Source of the DNA: Mesoflavibacter sp. | GTDB taxonomy: Bacteria > Pseudomonadota > Alphaproteobacteria > UBA8366 > Aestuariispiraceae | Assembly: GCA_017792345.1 (NCBI GenBank) | Contig: CP051228.1 | Coordinates: 3,316,148-3,380,147 of the forward strand | Reading direction: 5' to 3' | DNA: 64,000 bases | Shown here: positions 17,770 through 27,176 of the stretch, in pieces | Layout of the letters: each line of letters starts with the position of its first letter | How positions within the stretch are numbered: the stretch's first letter is position 1 | Made by a program: the position numbers and the translations under genes | The notes under the pieces: model-generated | What the model was told of the DNA's origin: nothing | The model's input: the letters and a program-made list of their open reading frames with translations, nothing else | Databases searched by the model: none

Positions 17770-19125
17770 ATGGGCAATCACGCGGCGGACATCGACGCCT
17801 TCATGGCGGCGCTGAAGGCGAAGAATCCGGGAGAATCGGAATTCCATCAGGCGGTACATGAGGTCGCACAGACCATCATTCCGTTTCTGGACACGAAGCC
17901 GATCTACAAGGATCTGAAGATCTTCGAACGGATGTGCGAGCCGGACCGGACGGTGATGTTCCGGGTTTGCTGGCAGGCCGATGACGGGGCCGTGCATGTC
18001 AATCGCGGCTTTCGGGTTCAGGTCAACAACGCCATCGGACCGTACAAGGGCGGCTGCCGCTTCCATCCGTCGGTCAATCTGTCGGTCCTGAAATTCCTGG
18101 GCTTCGAACAGCAGTTCAAGAATTCGCTGACCGGACTGCCGATGGGCGGTGCCAAAGGCGGGTCGGATTTCGATCCCAAGGGCCGGTCGAATGCCGAGAT
18201 CATGCGCTTCTGTCAGGCCTTCATGTCCGAACTGTTCCGGCATATTGGGCCGGATGTCGATGTGCCCGCCGGCGATATCGGCGTCGGCGCGAAAGAGATC
18301 GGATACATGTTCGGCCAGTACAAACGCCTGACCAACAAGTTCGAAGGTGTCCTGACCGGCAAGGGGCTGGAATATGGCGGGTCGCTGATCCGGACCGAGG
18401 CGACGGGCTACGGTGCCGTCTATTTCCTGCAGAACATGCTGGACGTCGCCGGGCTGGACATGGACGGCAAGACCGTCGTCGTATCCGGTTCCGGCAATGT
18501 CGCGACCCATGCGGCGGAAAAGGCGCATCAACTCGGCGGGCGTGTGGTCACCCTGTCGGATTCCGGTGGATTCGTGCACGACCCGGACGGCATGACCCAG
18601 GAGAAGATCGATTGGGTCAAGGATCTAAAGAAGAATGGCGGCCGGATATCGGAATATGCCGACCATTTCGCCGGGTCGACCTTCCACGCCAAGGCACGGC
18701 CCTGGCATGTGCCCTGCGACTATGCGCTGCCCTGCGCGACGCAGAACGAGATCGGCGAGGAGGACGCAAACGCCCTGATCAAGAACGGCGTCAAGGCGGT
18801 CTCGGAAGGGGCGAATATGCCCACCGTCGATGCCGGTCAGAAGGCGTTCCAGGCAGCCGGCGTTCTGTTCGGCCCGGCCAAGGCGGCCAATGCCGGGGGC
18901 GTTGCTGTCTCTGGCATGGAGATGTCACAAAATTCCGCGCGCGTCAGCTGGACCGATAAGGAATTGCGTAACCTTTTGAAGACTACCATGGCGAACATCC
19001 ACCAGACCTGTCACCAGTTCGGCGAAGGGCACGGTAAGGATGGCGGTATCGATTACGTCCGCGGCGCCAATATCGGCGGTTTCGTCAAGGTGGCGGACGC
19101 GATGCTGGCCTTCGGCGTGATGTAG
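17770..19125 (+). CDS. gdhA: NADP-specific glutamate dehydrogenase
   Basis: A 451-residue enzyme making glutamate from 2-oxoglutarate and ammonium. It has the GdhA-type N-terminus with FHQAVHEVAQTI, the substrate-binding GPYKGGCRFHPSVNLS and catalytic Lys in GLPMGGAKGGSDFDPKGRS. A Rossmann segment VVVSGSGNVATHAAEKAH follows, then EGANMPTV and GVAVSGMEMSQNS near the end. The length matches hexameric bacterial NADP-GDH. The ATG at 17770 follows a GGGGGGAGAG run. It stands as its own unit behind the fdx terminator. Confidence 0.95.
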   Translation: MGNHAADIDAFMAALKAKNPGESEFHQAVHEVAQTIIPFLDTKPIYKDLKIFERMCEPDRTVMFRVCWQADDGAVHVNRGFRVQVNNAIGPYKGGCRFHPSVNLSVLKFLGFEQQFKNSLTGLPMGGAKGGSDFDPKGRSNAEIMRFCQAFMSELFRHIGPDVDVPAGDIGVGAKEIGYMFGQYKRLTNKFEGVLTGKGLEYGGSLIRTEATGYGAVYFLQNMLDVAGLDMDGKTVVVSGSGNVATHAAEKAHQLGGRVVTLSDSGGFVHDPDGMTQEKIDWVKDLKKNGGRISEYADHFAGSTFHAKARPWHVPCDYALPCATQNEIGEEDANALIKNGVKAVSEGANMPTVDAGQKAFQAAGVLFGPAKAANAGGVAVSGMEMSQNSARVSWTDKELRNLLKTTMANIHQTCHQFGEGHGKDGGIDYVRGANIGGFVKVADAMLAFGVM

Positions 19126-19136
19126 AAAGCGATAGA

Positions 19137-19337
19137 ATGAATACAGGCAGGGACAGAGATTTAGGGCCGCCGCGCCCGTCGGAACCGGTCGATCCGCGCG
19201 AGATCGACCGCGCCCTGGCCCGTGGCGCGATGCAGAACCGCCGCCTGAACAAGGCGCTGGACACCGTCACCCGCGAATTGGAACGCGACCCCGGCGCCCT
19301 GGCACGGGTGCTGCGGCGCTGGGTCAACGAATCCTGA
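19137..19337 (+). CDS. small hypothetical protein
   Basis: A 66-residue, highly charged protein starting 11 bases after gdhA. The C-terminal half (REIDRALARGAMQNRRLNKA and following) should form two amphipathic helices. I do not recognise a family. Close spacing suggests cotranscription with gdhA. A conserved small protein is plausible but a chance reading frame cannot be excluded. Confidence 0.5.
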   Translation: MNTGRDRDLGPPRPSEPVDPREIDRALARGAMQNRRLNKALDTVTRELERDPGALARVLRRWVNES

Positions 19338-19617
19338 TCGATCCGATTTCCTTTCGCGACTGTCGCTAGAATCTCCTTGCGTTACGGATGTTTACGGAGC
19401 ATGGTCCGCGCGTGGCGGCCCCGCAGCCGTTTAAGAGTGACGAATGACTATGGTGCGTTTCCGGCTTTGCCTTGGATTGCGTACCGGAGACGGACTTCCT
19501 CTAAGCTTTGTGGGACGTGCGCCCCGGCCACGCATGTGCGGGCCGGGCACCAATGCGTGCAGGTGGATCGATGACCGGCCCCGGCACGATGCTAAGAACG
19601 AGTAGGACTACGAGATC

Positions 19618-19821
19618 ATGGCCAAAGGCACCGTTAAATTCTTCAACACCACCAAAGGCTTCGGCTTCATTACGCCGGAAGGCGGCGAAAAGGACGTTTT
19701 CGTCCACATCACCGCCGTTCAGGCCTCTGGGCTGGATACGCTGAGCGACGGCCAGAACGTCGAATTCGACATCGAGCCGGATCGCCGCGGACCGAAGGCG
19801 GTGAACCTGCGCGCGGCCTAA
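19618..19821 (+). CDS. cold-shock protein, CspA family
   Basis: A 67-residue single CSD protein binding single-stranded RNA and [19 protein letters not shown] contains RNP1 and DVFVHITAV contains RNP2. The 280-base region before it, from the previous gene, is typical of the long structured leaders of csp genes; I see no cold-box consensus. An intrinsic terminator follows. Confidence 0.95.
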   Translation: MAKGTVKFFNTTKGFGFITPEGGEKDVFVHITAVQASGLDTLSDGQNVEFDIEPDRRGPKAVNLRAA

Positions 19822-19847
19822 CAGCCCCGCGACAAGGCGAATTCGGG

Positions 19848-19884
19848 AAAGGGCGGTGCCATCGGGCACCGCCCTTTCTCTTTT
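19848..19884 (+). terminator. rho-independent terminator after the csp gene
   Basis: AAAGGGCGGTGCC and GGCACCGCCCTTT form a perfect 13-bp stem around ATCG, followed by CTCTTTT. Confidence 0.9.
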
Positions 19885-19929
19885 GGGGTGATACAAATTG
19901 GCATCGTCGGTATGCCGCCGTTCTATGGC

Positions 19930-20748
19930 TTACCGAATGAATTTTACCTTGGCTCTGCCGTCACCGGTGAGGGAGTCGTCAGACTTCGGAGAAGCGTTTG
20001 ACGTCCATTCGGCAGTCATCTCATCCGTCACGAAATCGGGATGAAGCGGCCACGCGGTTTGGCCATTCACATCAAGAAGTTCGCACGATCGATAGTCATA
20101 GCTATGGGAATGGTTCCAACAGAGATCGAGAGCCTTTTCGATTGCCGCTTCCACGGATTCCTGGCCAAAGGCGAAGCCGAATTCAATCTCTCGGTATGAA
20201 TTCCGGAGCACTATTGCCTTGTGAAAATCAGTTTTCTGGTATTCCCGATATTCTGGAGACTTACTCAAACTTGCCATAAGCCGTTCTAAATATTCGGCCT
20301 TCCTCTGGTCCCTTGTACGCCATTTCGGATCGTCGGGATCGCCACCATTGCTTTCAATAAGATCTCTTCGAAACGAAAGAGCCGTTGCTGTATTGTCTTC
20401 AGCGTTCCAGCCCTCGATGTTTTTCCAGATGATTTTGTGTTGATCCGCAAATATGAAACAGGGCTTCCCGTATGCGCGTTCGCATTGTTCCACGACTTCT
20501 CTCGCTGAATTGACATAGCAACGGAATGCCGGGCGGTAACAGGTCGCGCCATAGGCACCTTTCCCGTCTTCTGTAACTGCGAATGCAATTACCTGATCAA
20601 AATCGGTTCTGGCGTATTTCTCATAGTAGAAAGCCACTGCGGGAGAAAAACTGATTGGCCCGGAGCCCGCCAGTTCTTCGGCACTTTTGCAGCTGGCGAG
20701 CGCCAGCAGCATAGTTGTTACGATAATCGAGAGTCGTATATTTCCCAC
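19930..20748 (-). CDS. putative lipoprotein with an internal duplication
   Basis: A 272-residue exported protein. The signal ends in a lipobox LALASC, so Cys20 would be lipidated. The mature part seems to hold two related modules: the first around YYEKYARTDFDQVIAFAV then CERAYGKPC and HKIIW, the second around YREYQKTDFHKAIVLRN then ALDLCWNHSH, CELLDVNGQTAW. Each has a (K/R)TDF(D/H)xxI strand and a Cys pair suited to a disulfide. Local base composition is visibly poorer in GC than in neighbouring genes, which may reflect acquisition. No family recognised. Confidence 0.65.
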   Translation of the reverse strand: MGNIRLSIIVTTMLLALASCKSAEELAGSGPISFSPAVAFYYEKYARTDFDQVIAFAVTEDGKGAYGATCYRPAFRCYVNSAREVVEQCERAYGKPCFIFADQHKIIWKNIEGWNAEDNTATALSFRRDLIESNGGDPDDPKWRTRDQRKAEYLERLMASLSKSPEYREYQKTDFHKAIVLRNSYREIEFGFAFGQESVEAAIEKALDLCWNHSHSYDYRSCELLDVNGQTAWPLHPDFVTDEMTAEWTSNASPKSDDSLTGDGRAKVKFIR

Positions 20749-20934
20749 TCACTGCACCCTATTGGCTAAAACATAGGCTGGGTTAGGTCTCGCAGACAAC
20801 ATCGTTCTCAACTGCTGAACCTGTTCGGCGGCTATGGTGCGTAACATTCGAAATCGTCGATTGCCCGACAAAAATATGTCACTCGCCTTCATCGGCGTTC
20901 TTGGGCAGGTTGCGGGCATAGACTGGAGGGTGCC

Positions 20935-21777
20935 ATGGCCAAGATTATCGTCTTCACCGACCTGCATATCGTCCCGGAAGGCAAGACCATCATCGGGCTG
21001 GATCCGTATGAGCGGCTTCTGGCGGGGGTCGAGCATGCGCTGCGCATCCATCCCAATGCCGACAGGATCGTCTGCACCGGCGATCTGACCAATCGCGGGG
21101 ATGCGGATTCCTATAGCCGGTTGAAGGAGATTCTCGACCGGTCCCATGTGCCGGTGCGCCTGCTGATCGGCAATCACGATGAGCGCGAGACGTTTGCGCA
21201 GTGCTTCCCGGACACCCCGCTGGATCCAAAAGGCTTCGTGCAGAGCGCCGAGGATCTGGGCGACTGGCGGATGATCTATCTCGATACGCTGAACGCGCCC
21301 CCTTACGTCTTCCCGGAGGCCTATAGCGGCTATCTGTGCGACAGCCGGATGGCCTGGCTGGAAGCGCAGCTCGCCGCCGCCGGTGACCGGAAGGTCGCGA
21401 TCTTCATGCATCACCCGCCGCATGATATCGGCTTCCCCGGCATGGACGAGATCAAACTGAAGAACGGCGCGGCATTCTATGACCTGATCGGGCGGTTCGG
21501 GAATGTGCGGCATATTGTGGCGGGGCATGTGCACCGGACAATTTCCGGCGCCCATCGCGGTGTCGCATATTCGGTCTTCAAGAGCCCCTGCCATCAACAG
21601 CCGATGAACCTGGACTCGCACGATCTGTCGCTATCGGTCGACGAACCTGCGGCTTACGGCATCCTGTTGACCACGCCGCATGGCATGATCGTCCATACCG
21701 AGGATTATCAGATCGCCGTCGCCAACGCGCTGTCCGATCAGGACGCTTTGGGCGCCGGGGCGGACGCGGCCGAATAG
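20935..21777 (+). CDS. calcineurin-like phosphodiesterase (CpdA/GpdQ type)
   Basis: A 280-residue binuclear metallophosphoesterase. All five metal/active-site blocks are present in order: FTDLHI, CTGDLTNRGD, LIGNHDERE, MHHPPHD and AGHVHR. The layout is that of class III cyclic-nucleotide phosphodiesterases and glycerophosphodiesterase GpdQ; which substrate applies is open. No signal peptide, so cytosolic. It starts at an ATG behind GGAGGGTGCC and ends ~50 bases before the suf operator. Confidence 0.88.
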   Translation: MAKIIVFTDLHIVPEGKTIIGLDPYERLLAGVEHALRIHPNADRIVCTGDLTNRGDADSYSRLKEILDRSHVPVRLLIGNHDERETFAQCFPDTPLDPKGFVQSAEDLGDWRMIYLDTLNAPPYVFPEAYSGYLCDSRMAWLEAQLAAAGDRKVAIFMHHPPHDIGFPGMDEIKLKNGAAFYDLIGRFGNVRHIVAGHVHRTISGAHRGVAYSVFKSPCHQQPMNLDSHDLSLSVDEPAAYGILLTTPHGMIVHTEDYQIAVANALSDQDALGAGADAAE

Positions 21778-21831
21778 ACTTAGAACCTTTCCAGATTCAG
21801 GGCTTGCCATCCCGGTCATAAACGCTAAATA

Positions 21832-21858
21832 CAAAGAGGACTAAATTAGTACTCTTTG
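21832..21858. promoter_or_regulatory. 27-bp near-perfect palindrome, IscR/SufR-type operator
   Basis: Two 13-base arms around a single central A with one mismatch (12 of 13 pairs). The core GACTAAATTAGTA fits the E. coli IscR type 1 core GACTRWWWYAGTC at 12 of 13 positions. It ends 24 bases before the proposed GTG start of the suf regulator, in the right place for autoregulation of the operon. Confidence 0.75.
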
Positions 21859-21882
21859 CGCAAGGCGCGGGGTGGTCGGAAC

Positions 21883-22347
21883 GTGTTTCGGATTTCGAGG
21901 ATGACGGATTACGGCGTCGTGCTGTTGAGCTACATGGCTCGGCGGCCGGATGCCCTGTCGACCGCGCCGGAACTGGCGGAACGCACGACCCTGCCGGCGC
22001 CGACCGTGGCGAAGATCCTGAAGGCTCTGGCCAAGGCCAAGGTCATCACGGCTCAACGCGGCGCGCAGGGGGGATATGCCCTGCAACGACCGGCAACGCA
22101 AGTCACCGTGTCCGAGATTGTGGCCGCCCTGGACGGGCCGGTGGCGCTCACGGCCTGTGTCGATGGGTCGACGGACGATTGCAAGGTGGAGAATTTGTGC
22201 CCCCTGGCGGGCGGCTGGAACCGAATCAACACGGCGGTTCAGACGGCATTGGACAGCGTAACCCTGGCGGATCTGATCGCGGACAGCGCGATGATCCCGA
22301 GTTTCGAGGCAAGACCGGCGCACGAAACTGCGTCGGCGGGACGGTAA
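21883..22347 (+). CDS. sufR: SUF-system Rrf2-family regulator
   Basis: A 154-residue Rrf2 regulator of the type heading proteobacterial suf operons. MFRISRMTDYGVVLLSYMA and the winged helix (TLPAPTVAKILKALAKAKVI, then GAQGGYAL) match. Three candidate cluster ligands are C92, C100 and C106 (C-x7-C-x5-C). The GTG at 21883 gives the family-typical N-terminus; an earlier TTG at 21856 would overlap the operator. It lies three bases upstream of sufB, so it is translated with it, and it probably represses its own operon when cluster-loaded. Confidence 0.88.
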   Translation: MFRISRMTDYGVVLLSYMARRPDALSTAPELAERTTLPAPTVAKILKALAKAKVITAQRGAQGGYALQRPATQVTVSEIVAALDGPVALTACVDGSTDDCKVENLCPLAGGWNRINTAVQTALDSVTLADLIADSAMIPSFEARPAHETASAGR

Positions 22348-22350
22348 GAT

Positions 22351-23820
22351 ATGGCGACGACGGAAACAGTCCAAAAGGTGAGCGCGCTGGAGGCGGAGAA
22401 ATACCGCTATGGCTTCACCACCGAAATCGAGATGGACTTCGCGCCGAAAGGCCTGAACGAAGACATCGTGCGCCTGATCTCCCAGAAAAAGGAAGAGCCG
22501 GAATGGCTGCTGGAATGGCGCCTGAAGGCCTTCCGCCTGTGGCAGGACATGCCGGAACCCGCCTGGCAGAAGCCGGACGTGCCGCCGATCGACTATCAGG
22601 ACCTTTACTATTACGCCGCGCCGAAAAAGAAGGACGGTCCGAAGAGCCTGGACGAGGTCGACCCGAAACTTCTGGAAACCTATGAGAAGCTGGGTATCCC
22701 GCTGAAGGAGCAGGAAGTCCTGGCCGGTGTCGAAGGCGCGCCGAAAGTCGCGGTCGATGCGGTCTTCGACAGCGTGTCCGTCGCCACGACCTACCGCAAG
22801 GAGCTGGAAAGCCACGGCATCGTCTTCTGCTCCATCTCCGAGGCGGTGAAGACCCACCCGGAGCTGGTGAAGAAGTATCTCGGTTCCGTCGTGCCCTATT
22901 CGGACAACAAGCATGCCTGCCTGAATTCCGCCGTCTTCACCGACGGCAGCTTTGTCTACATTCCGAAGGGCGTCCGCTGCCCGATGGAATTGTCGACCTA
23001 TTTCCGCATCAATGCGCAGGATACCGGCCAGTTCGAACGCACGCTGATCGTCGCAGACGAGGGATCGTATGTTTCCTATCTGGAAGGCTGCACCGCGCCG
23101 ATGCGCGACGAGAACCAGCTTCACGCCGCCGTCGTCGAACTGATCACGCTGGACGATGCCGAGATCAAATATTCGACCGTCCAGAACTGGTATCCGGGCG
23201 ACGAGAACGGCAAGGGCGGCATCTACAATTTCGTGACCAAGCGGGCTGCCTGCCGGGGACGGAATTCCAAGGTGTCCTGGACCCAGGTCGAAACCGGGTC
23301 GGCGATCACCTGGAAGTACCCCAGCTGCATCCTGCAGGGCGACAATTCCCAGGGCGAGTTCTATTCCGTGGCGATCACCAACAACCGCCAGGAAGCCGAT
23401 ACCGGGACCAAGATGATCCATATCGGCAAGAACACGCGCTCGCGCATCATTTCCAAGGGGATCTCGGCGGGGCGCGCCGATCAGACCTATCGTGGGCTGG
23501 TCCGGGTGATGCCGAATGCGGACGGTGCGCGGAATTTCACCCAGTGCGACAGCCTGCTGATCGGCGATCAATGCGGCGCGCATACCATCCCCTATATCGA
23601 AAGCCGCAACCCGACTGCGCAGTTGGAGCACGAGGCGACGACCAGCCGGATCAGTGAGGATCAGCTGTTCTATTGCCTGTCGCGCGGGATCGGAGAGGAA
23701 GAAGCCGTGGCGCTGATCGTCAACGGCTTCTGCAAGGAAGTCATGCAGACGCTGCCCATGGAATTCGCTGTCGAAGCGCAAAAGCTGATCGGCATCTCCC
23801 TGGAAGGCAGCGTCGGGTAG
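22351..23820 (+). CDS. sufB: Fe-S scaffold subunit SufB
   Basis: A 489-residue core subunit of the SufBCD scaffold on which Fe-S clusters are built. Family blocks: [66 protein letters not shown] and the C-terminal beta-helix with [21 protein letters not shown]. The conserved Cys of the last segment (LFYCLSRG) and those in KHACLNS are retained. The length is as expected. Confidence 0.96.
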   Translation: MATTETVQKVSALEAEKYRYGFTTEIEMDFAPKGLNEDIVRLISQKKEEPEWLLEWRLKAFRLWQDMPEPAWQKPDVPPIDYQDLYYYAAPKKKDGPKSLDEVDPKLLETYEKLGIPLKEQEVLAGVEGAPKVAVDAVFDSVSVATTYRKELESHGIVFCSISEAVKTHPELVKKYLGSVVPYSDNKHACLNSAVFTDGSFVYIPKGVRCPMELSTYFRINAQDTGQFERTLIVADEGSYVSYLEGCTAPMRDENQLHAAVVELITLDDAEIKYSTVQNWYPGDENGKGGIYNFVTKRAACRGRNSKVSWTQVETGSAITWKYPSCILQGDNSQGEFYSVAITNNRQEADTGTKMIHIGKNTRSRIISKGISAGRADQTYRGLVRVMPNADGARNFTQCDSLLIGDQCGAHTIPYIESRNPTAQLEHEATTSRISEDQLFYCLSRGIGEEEAVALIVNGFCKEVMQTLPMEFAVEAQKLIGISLEGSVG

Positions 23821-23836
23821 GCACGGAACAACCCCC

Positions 23837-23921
23837 GTCATTCCGGCGAAAGCCGGAATCCAGGGCAACTGGCGGGATAGTTGATTGTGGCCCTGGACCC
23901 CGGCCTTCGCCGGGGTGACGG
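23837..23921. repeat. paired REP element between sufB and sufC
   Basis: Left unit GTCATTCCGGCGAAAGCCGG with the GGAATCCAGGG tail (23837-23865), then the inverted partner CCCTGGACCCCGGCCTTCGC continuing to GGGTGACGG (23891-23921). It sits inside the suf operon and ends 22 bases before the sufC start. Confidence 0.85.
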
Positions 23922-23943
23922 AGACAGACGGAAAGAGTTCACA

Positions 23944-24699
23944 ATGTCATTGTTGAAGATCGAAAACCTGACCGCGGAAGTCGACGGCAAGGAAATCCTG
24001 AAGGGCCTGAGCCTGGAGCTGAATGCCGGCGAGGTCCATGCCATCATGGGCCCGAACGGGTCTGGCAAGTCGACCTTGTCCTATGTCCTGGCCGGGCGCG
24101 ACGGGTATGAGGTCACCGGCGGCTCCGTCACTTATGACGGTAAGGATCTGCTGGCCATGGCGCCGGAAGAGCGTGCCTGTGAAGGCGTCTTTCTGGCTTT
24201 CCAATACCCGGTCGAACTGCCCGGTGTCGCCAATACGACCTTCCTGAAGCATGCGCTGAACGCGCGCCGGAAGTATCGGGGCGAGCCGGAACTGGACGCG
24301 CTGGAATTCGTCAAGGCCGTGCGCGGCAAGGCGAAGGAACTGAACATGCCGGACGACATGCTGAAGCGCCCGGTCAATGTCGGCTTCTCCGGCGGCGAAA
24401 AGAAGCGGAACGAGACGCTGCAGATGGCGGTTCTGGAACCGACCCTGGCGATCCTGGACGAGACGGATAGCGGTCTCGATATCGACGCCTTGAAACTGGT
24501 GTCGGAAGGGGTCAACGCGCTGCGCAAGCCGGACCGCGCCTTCCTGGTCATTACCCATTATCAGCGCCTGCTGGATTATATCGTGCCCGACAAGGTTCAT
24601 GTCCTGTCCGGCGGGAAGATCGTGAAGACCGGCGACAAGAATCTGGCGCTGGAACTGGAAAAGACCGGCTATGCCGAATTCTCCGGGGAGGCGGCATGA
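23944..24699 (+). CDS. sufC: Fe-S assembly ATPase SufC
   Basis: A 251-residue ABC-type ATPase that drives SufBCD. Walker A GPNGSGKSTL, signature FSGGEKKRNE, Walker B with LAILDETDSGLDIDAL, and the H-loop region VITHYQRLLDYI are all intact. The ATG at 23944 gives MSLLKIENLTAEVDGKEILK. Its last four bases overlap sufD (ATGA). Confidence 0.97.
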   Translation: MSLLKIENLTAEVDGKEILKGLSLELNAGEVHAIMGPNGSGKSTLSYVLAGRDGYEVTGGSVTYDGKDLLAMAPEERACEGVFLAFQYPVELPGVANTTFLKHALNARRKYRGEPELDALEFVKAVRGKAKELNMPDDMLKRPVNVGFSGGEKKRNETLQMAVLEPTLAILDETDSGLDIDALKLVSEGVNALRKPDRAFLVITHYQRLLDYIVPDKVHVLSGGKIVKTGDKNLALELEKTGYAEFSGEAA

Positions 24700-25916
24700 C
24701 CGACAATGTCCTTCAGGATCTGCTGCGCCAGCGGGGCGCGCCGGGCCGGTTCGATACCGGCGACGCGCTGCCGACCCGCAAGGCGGAGCAGTGGAAATAT
24801 ACCGACCTGAAGCGGCTGGAGAAGATCGGCTGGACCGTCTGGCTGGCCGAGGACGTGCATGGTGTTGTCCGCCCGCCGGAAACCGGTTTGGAATTGGACG
24901 GCGCGGTCGATCTGGTGCTGGTCAATGGCTTCCTGGACCGCGACTTGTCGGCTCTGGACAATCTGCCCACCGGACTTTCGGTTGAGGCAGGCCCGGCAGC
25001 CGACGCCTGGGGAGAAGGTTTCACCGAACGCTTGAGCGACGCGCTGGCGCAGGAGGAACTGACGATCCGGGTCGATCCGGGCCGGACCGTCGACGCGCCG
25101 ATCCATATCCGCCATGTCACATGGGGCGCGGACAAGGATGCCGCCATCGCCCATGCGGCGCGGGTGACGATCACGGTCGGCGCGGGCGCCGAGGCCTGCA
25201 TCGTCGAAAGCCATGTCACCGCCGAAGGGCGCGGGTTCTCCGTGCCGAGCCTGGGCGTCAGCCTGGACCGCGACGCGCGCCTGGGGCTCTACACGCTGCT
25301 GGGCGAAGGAGCGCAATCGGCGCAACTGGCGCTCAGCGATATCGGCGTCGCGGAAAATGCGGTGCTGGATTCCTTCATCCTGTCCGTCGGCGACGGGCTG
25401 TCCCGACGGGAGACGCGTCTTTCCATGGCCGGCGAACGCGGCGAGGCCGCCCTGTCCGGGTCCTATTTCGGGGCCGGGGATGCGGTGATCGATAACACGA
25501 CCTTCGTCACCCATAGCGCCGAGAACGCGACCAGCCGCCAATTCTTCCGCGGCGTGCTGGACGATCATGCGCGGGGCGTGTTTCAGGGCAAGGTCCTGGT
25601 GCGCGAGGGCGCGCAGGGCACGGACGGTCAGCAGCAGCACAAGGCGTTGCTGTTGTCGCGCCATGCCGAGGTCGATGCCAAGCCGGAACTGGAAATCTAT
25701 GCCGACGACGTGCAATGCGCCCATGGCGCGACGGTCGGTGCGATCGATGCGGATCAGCTGTTCTACATGCGCGCCCGGGGTATCCCGGAAGACCGCGCCC
25801 GGGCGATGCTGACCGAATCCTTCCTGATCGAAGCGGTGGAGAAGATCGCGCGTCCCGCGATCCGCGACACCTTCCGTAACGTCCTGTCCGCGCGCCTGAA
25901 TGGAGAAACGGCATGA
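24696..25916 (+). CDS. sufD: Fe-S assembly subunit SufD
   Basis: A 406-residue SufD paralogue of SufB. It has the N-terminal RKAEQWKYTDLKRLEKIGW, the beta-helix with DNTTFVTHSAENATSRQFFRG, VFQGKVLVREGAQGTDGQQQ and the closing CAHGATVGAIDADQLFYMRARGI. The Cys/His of CAHGA, needed for cluster assembly in E. coli SufD, is retained. It overlaps sufC upstream (ATGA) and sufS downstream (ATGA), a tightly coupled block. Confidence 0.95.
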   Translation: MTDNVLQDLLRQRGAPGRFDTGDALPTRKAEQWKYTDLKRLEKIGWTVWLAEDVHGVVRPPETGLELDGAVDLVLVNGFLDRDLSALDNLPTGLSVEAGPAADAWGEGFTERLSDALAQEELTIRVDPGRTVDAPIHIRHVTWGADKDAAIAHAARVTITVGAGAEACIVESHVTAEGRGFSVPSLGVSLDRDARLGLYTLLGEGAQSAQLALSDIGVAENAVLDSFILSVGDGLSRRETRLSMAGERGEAALSGSYFGAGDAVIDNTTFVTHSAENATSRQFFRGVLDDHARGVFQGKVLVREGAQGTDGQQQHKALLLSRHAEVDAKPELEIYADDVQCAHGATVGAIDADQLFYMRARGIPEDRARAMLTESFLIEAVEKIARPAIRDTFRNVLSARLNGETA

Positions 25917-27163
25917 ACGATGCGGTGCTGAAACCGTCCGAACTTCCTTATGACGTCGACGCATACCGCGCGGATTTCCCGATCCTGTCGGAAACCGTGC
26001 ATGGCAAGCCGTTGGTCTATCTGGACAATGGCGCGTCGGCGCAGAAGCCGAAGGCGGTGATCGACGCGATGCGCGGCGCCTTCGAACATTGCTATGCCAA
26101 TGTGCATCGCGGCGCCTATGATTTCTCGGAACGGACCACGGCCGCCTATGAGGGCGCCCGCGAGACCGTCCGGGCCTTCCTGAATGCCAAGAGCGAGCGG
26201 GAAATCGTCTTCGCCAAGAACACGACGGAAGCGATCAACCTGGTCGCCTATTCCTTCGGGCGCGGATTGCTGAAAGCCGGCGACGCGGTGGTGATTTCTG
26301 AAATGGAGCACCATTCCAACATCGTGCCCTGGCAGATGCTGCGCGACGAGAAGGGGATCGAACTGCGCTTCGCGCCGATTTCTGACGAAGGCGAGCTGTT
26401 GATGGACAAGTTCGCCGAGCTTCTGGACGAGAAGGTGAAGCTGGTCGCGATCACCCATGTTTCCAATGTCCTGGGCACGATCACGCCGGCCGAGAAAATC
26501 GTCGACATGGCCCATGCCGTCGGCGCGAAAGTGCTGTTCGACGGCAGCCAGTCGGTCATGCATATGCCGATCGACGTTCAGGCGCTGGATTGCGATTTCT
26601 ATGTCTTCACCGGCCATAAGATCTATGGCCCGACCGGGATCGGCGTGCTGTACGGCAAGGAAGCGGTGCTGGAGACCATGCCGCCCTTCCTGGGGGGCGG
26701 GGACATGATTTCCTCCGTCACGTTGCAGAAATCGACCTGGGCGGAACTGCCCGCCAAATTCGAAGCCGGCACGCCGCCGATCGTCGAGGCGATCGGGCTG
26801 GGCGCGGCCATCGACTATATCATCGGCATCGGGCTGGAACGGATCGCCGCCCATGAACGCGATCTGCTGTCCTATGCCATGCAGCGCCTGGCGGCGGTCG
26901 ACAATCTGCGCGTGATCGGTACGGCCCCGAACAAGACCGCGGTGATCTCCTTCGCGATGGGGGAGGCCCATCCCCACGATATCGCGACGATCATCGATCA
27001 GCAGGGCGTGGCCGTGCGCGCCGGACACCATTGTGCCGAGCCGCTGATGCACCGGATGGGCGTCGTCGGCACGGCCCGCGCTTCCATGGGCCTCTATAAC
27101 ACCCGCGCCGAAATCGACCGTCTGGGCGAGGCGCTGGACAAGGTGAATGCGATTTTCGGGTAA
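25913..27163 (+). CDS. sufS: cysteine desulfurase SufS
   Basis: A 416-residue group II desulfurase feeding sulfur to SufBCD. PLP lysine K236 in FTGHKIYGPTGIGVLYG, active Cys C374 in VRAGHHCAEPLMHRMGV, and the substrate-side EMEHHSNIVPWQ are conserved. Group II enzymes normally need SufE or SufU to hand on the persulfide; neither gene is in this operon. It overlaps sufD by four bases. This is the third cysteine desulfurase within 13 kb. Confidence 0.96.
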   Translation: MNDAVLKPSELPYDVDAYRADFPILSETVHGKPLVYLDNGASAQKPKAVIDAMRGAFEHCYANVHRGAYDFSERTTAAYEGARETVRAFLNAKSEREIVFAKNTTEAINLVAYSFGRGLLKAGDAVVISEMEHHSNIVPWQMLRDEKGIELRFAPISDEGELLMDKFAELLDEKVKLVAITHVSNVLGTITPAEKIVDMAHAVGAKVLFDGSQSVMHMPIDVQALDCDFYVFTGHKIYGPTGIGVLYGKEAVLETMPPFLGGGDMISSVTLQKSTWAELPAKFEAGTPPIVEAIGLGAAIDYIIGIGLERIAAHERDLLSYAMQRLAAVDNLRVIGTAPNKTAVISFAMGEAHPHDIATIIDQQGVAVRAGHHCAEPLMHRMGVVGTARASMGLYNTRAEIDRLGEALDKVNAIFG

Positions 27164-27176
27164 GGACGAGACCGAG

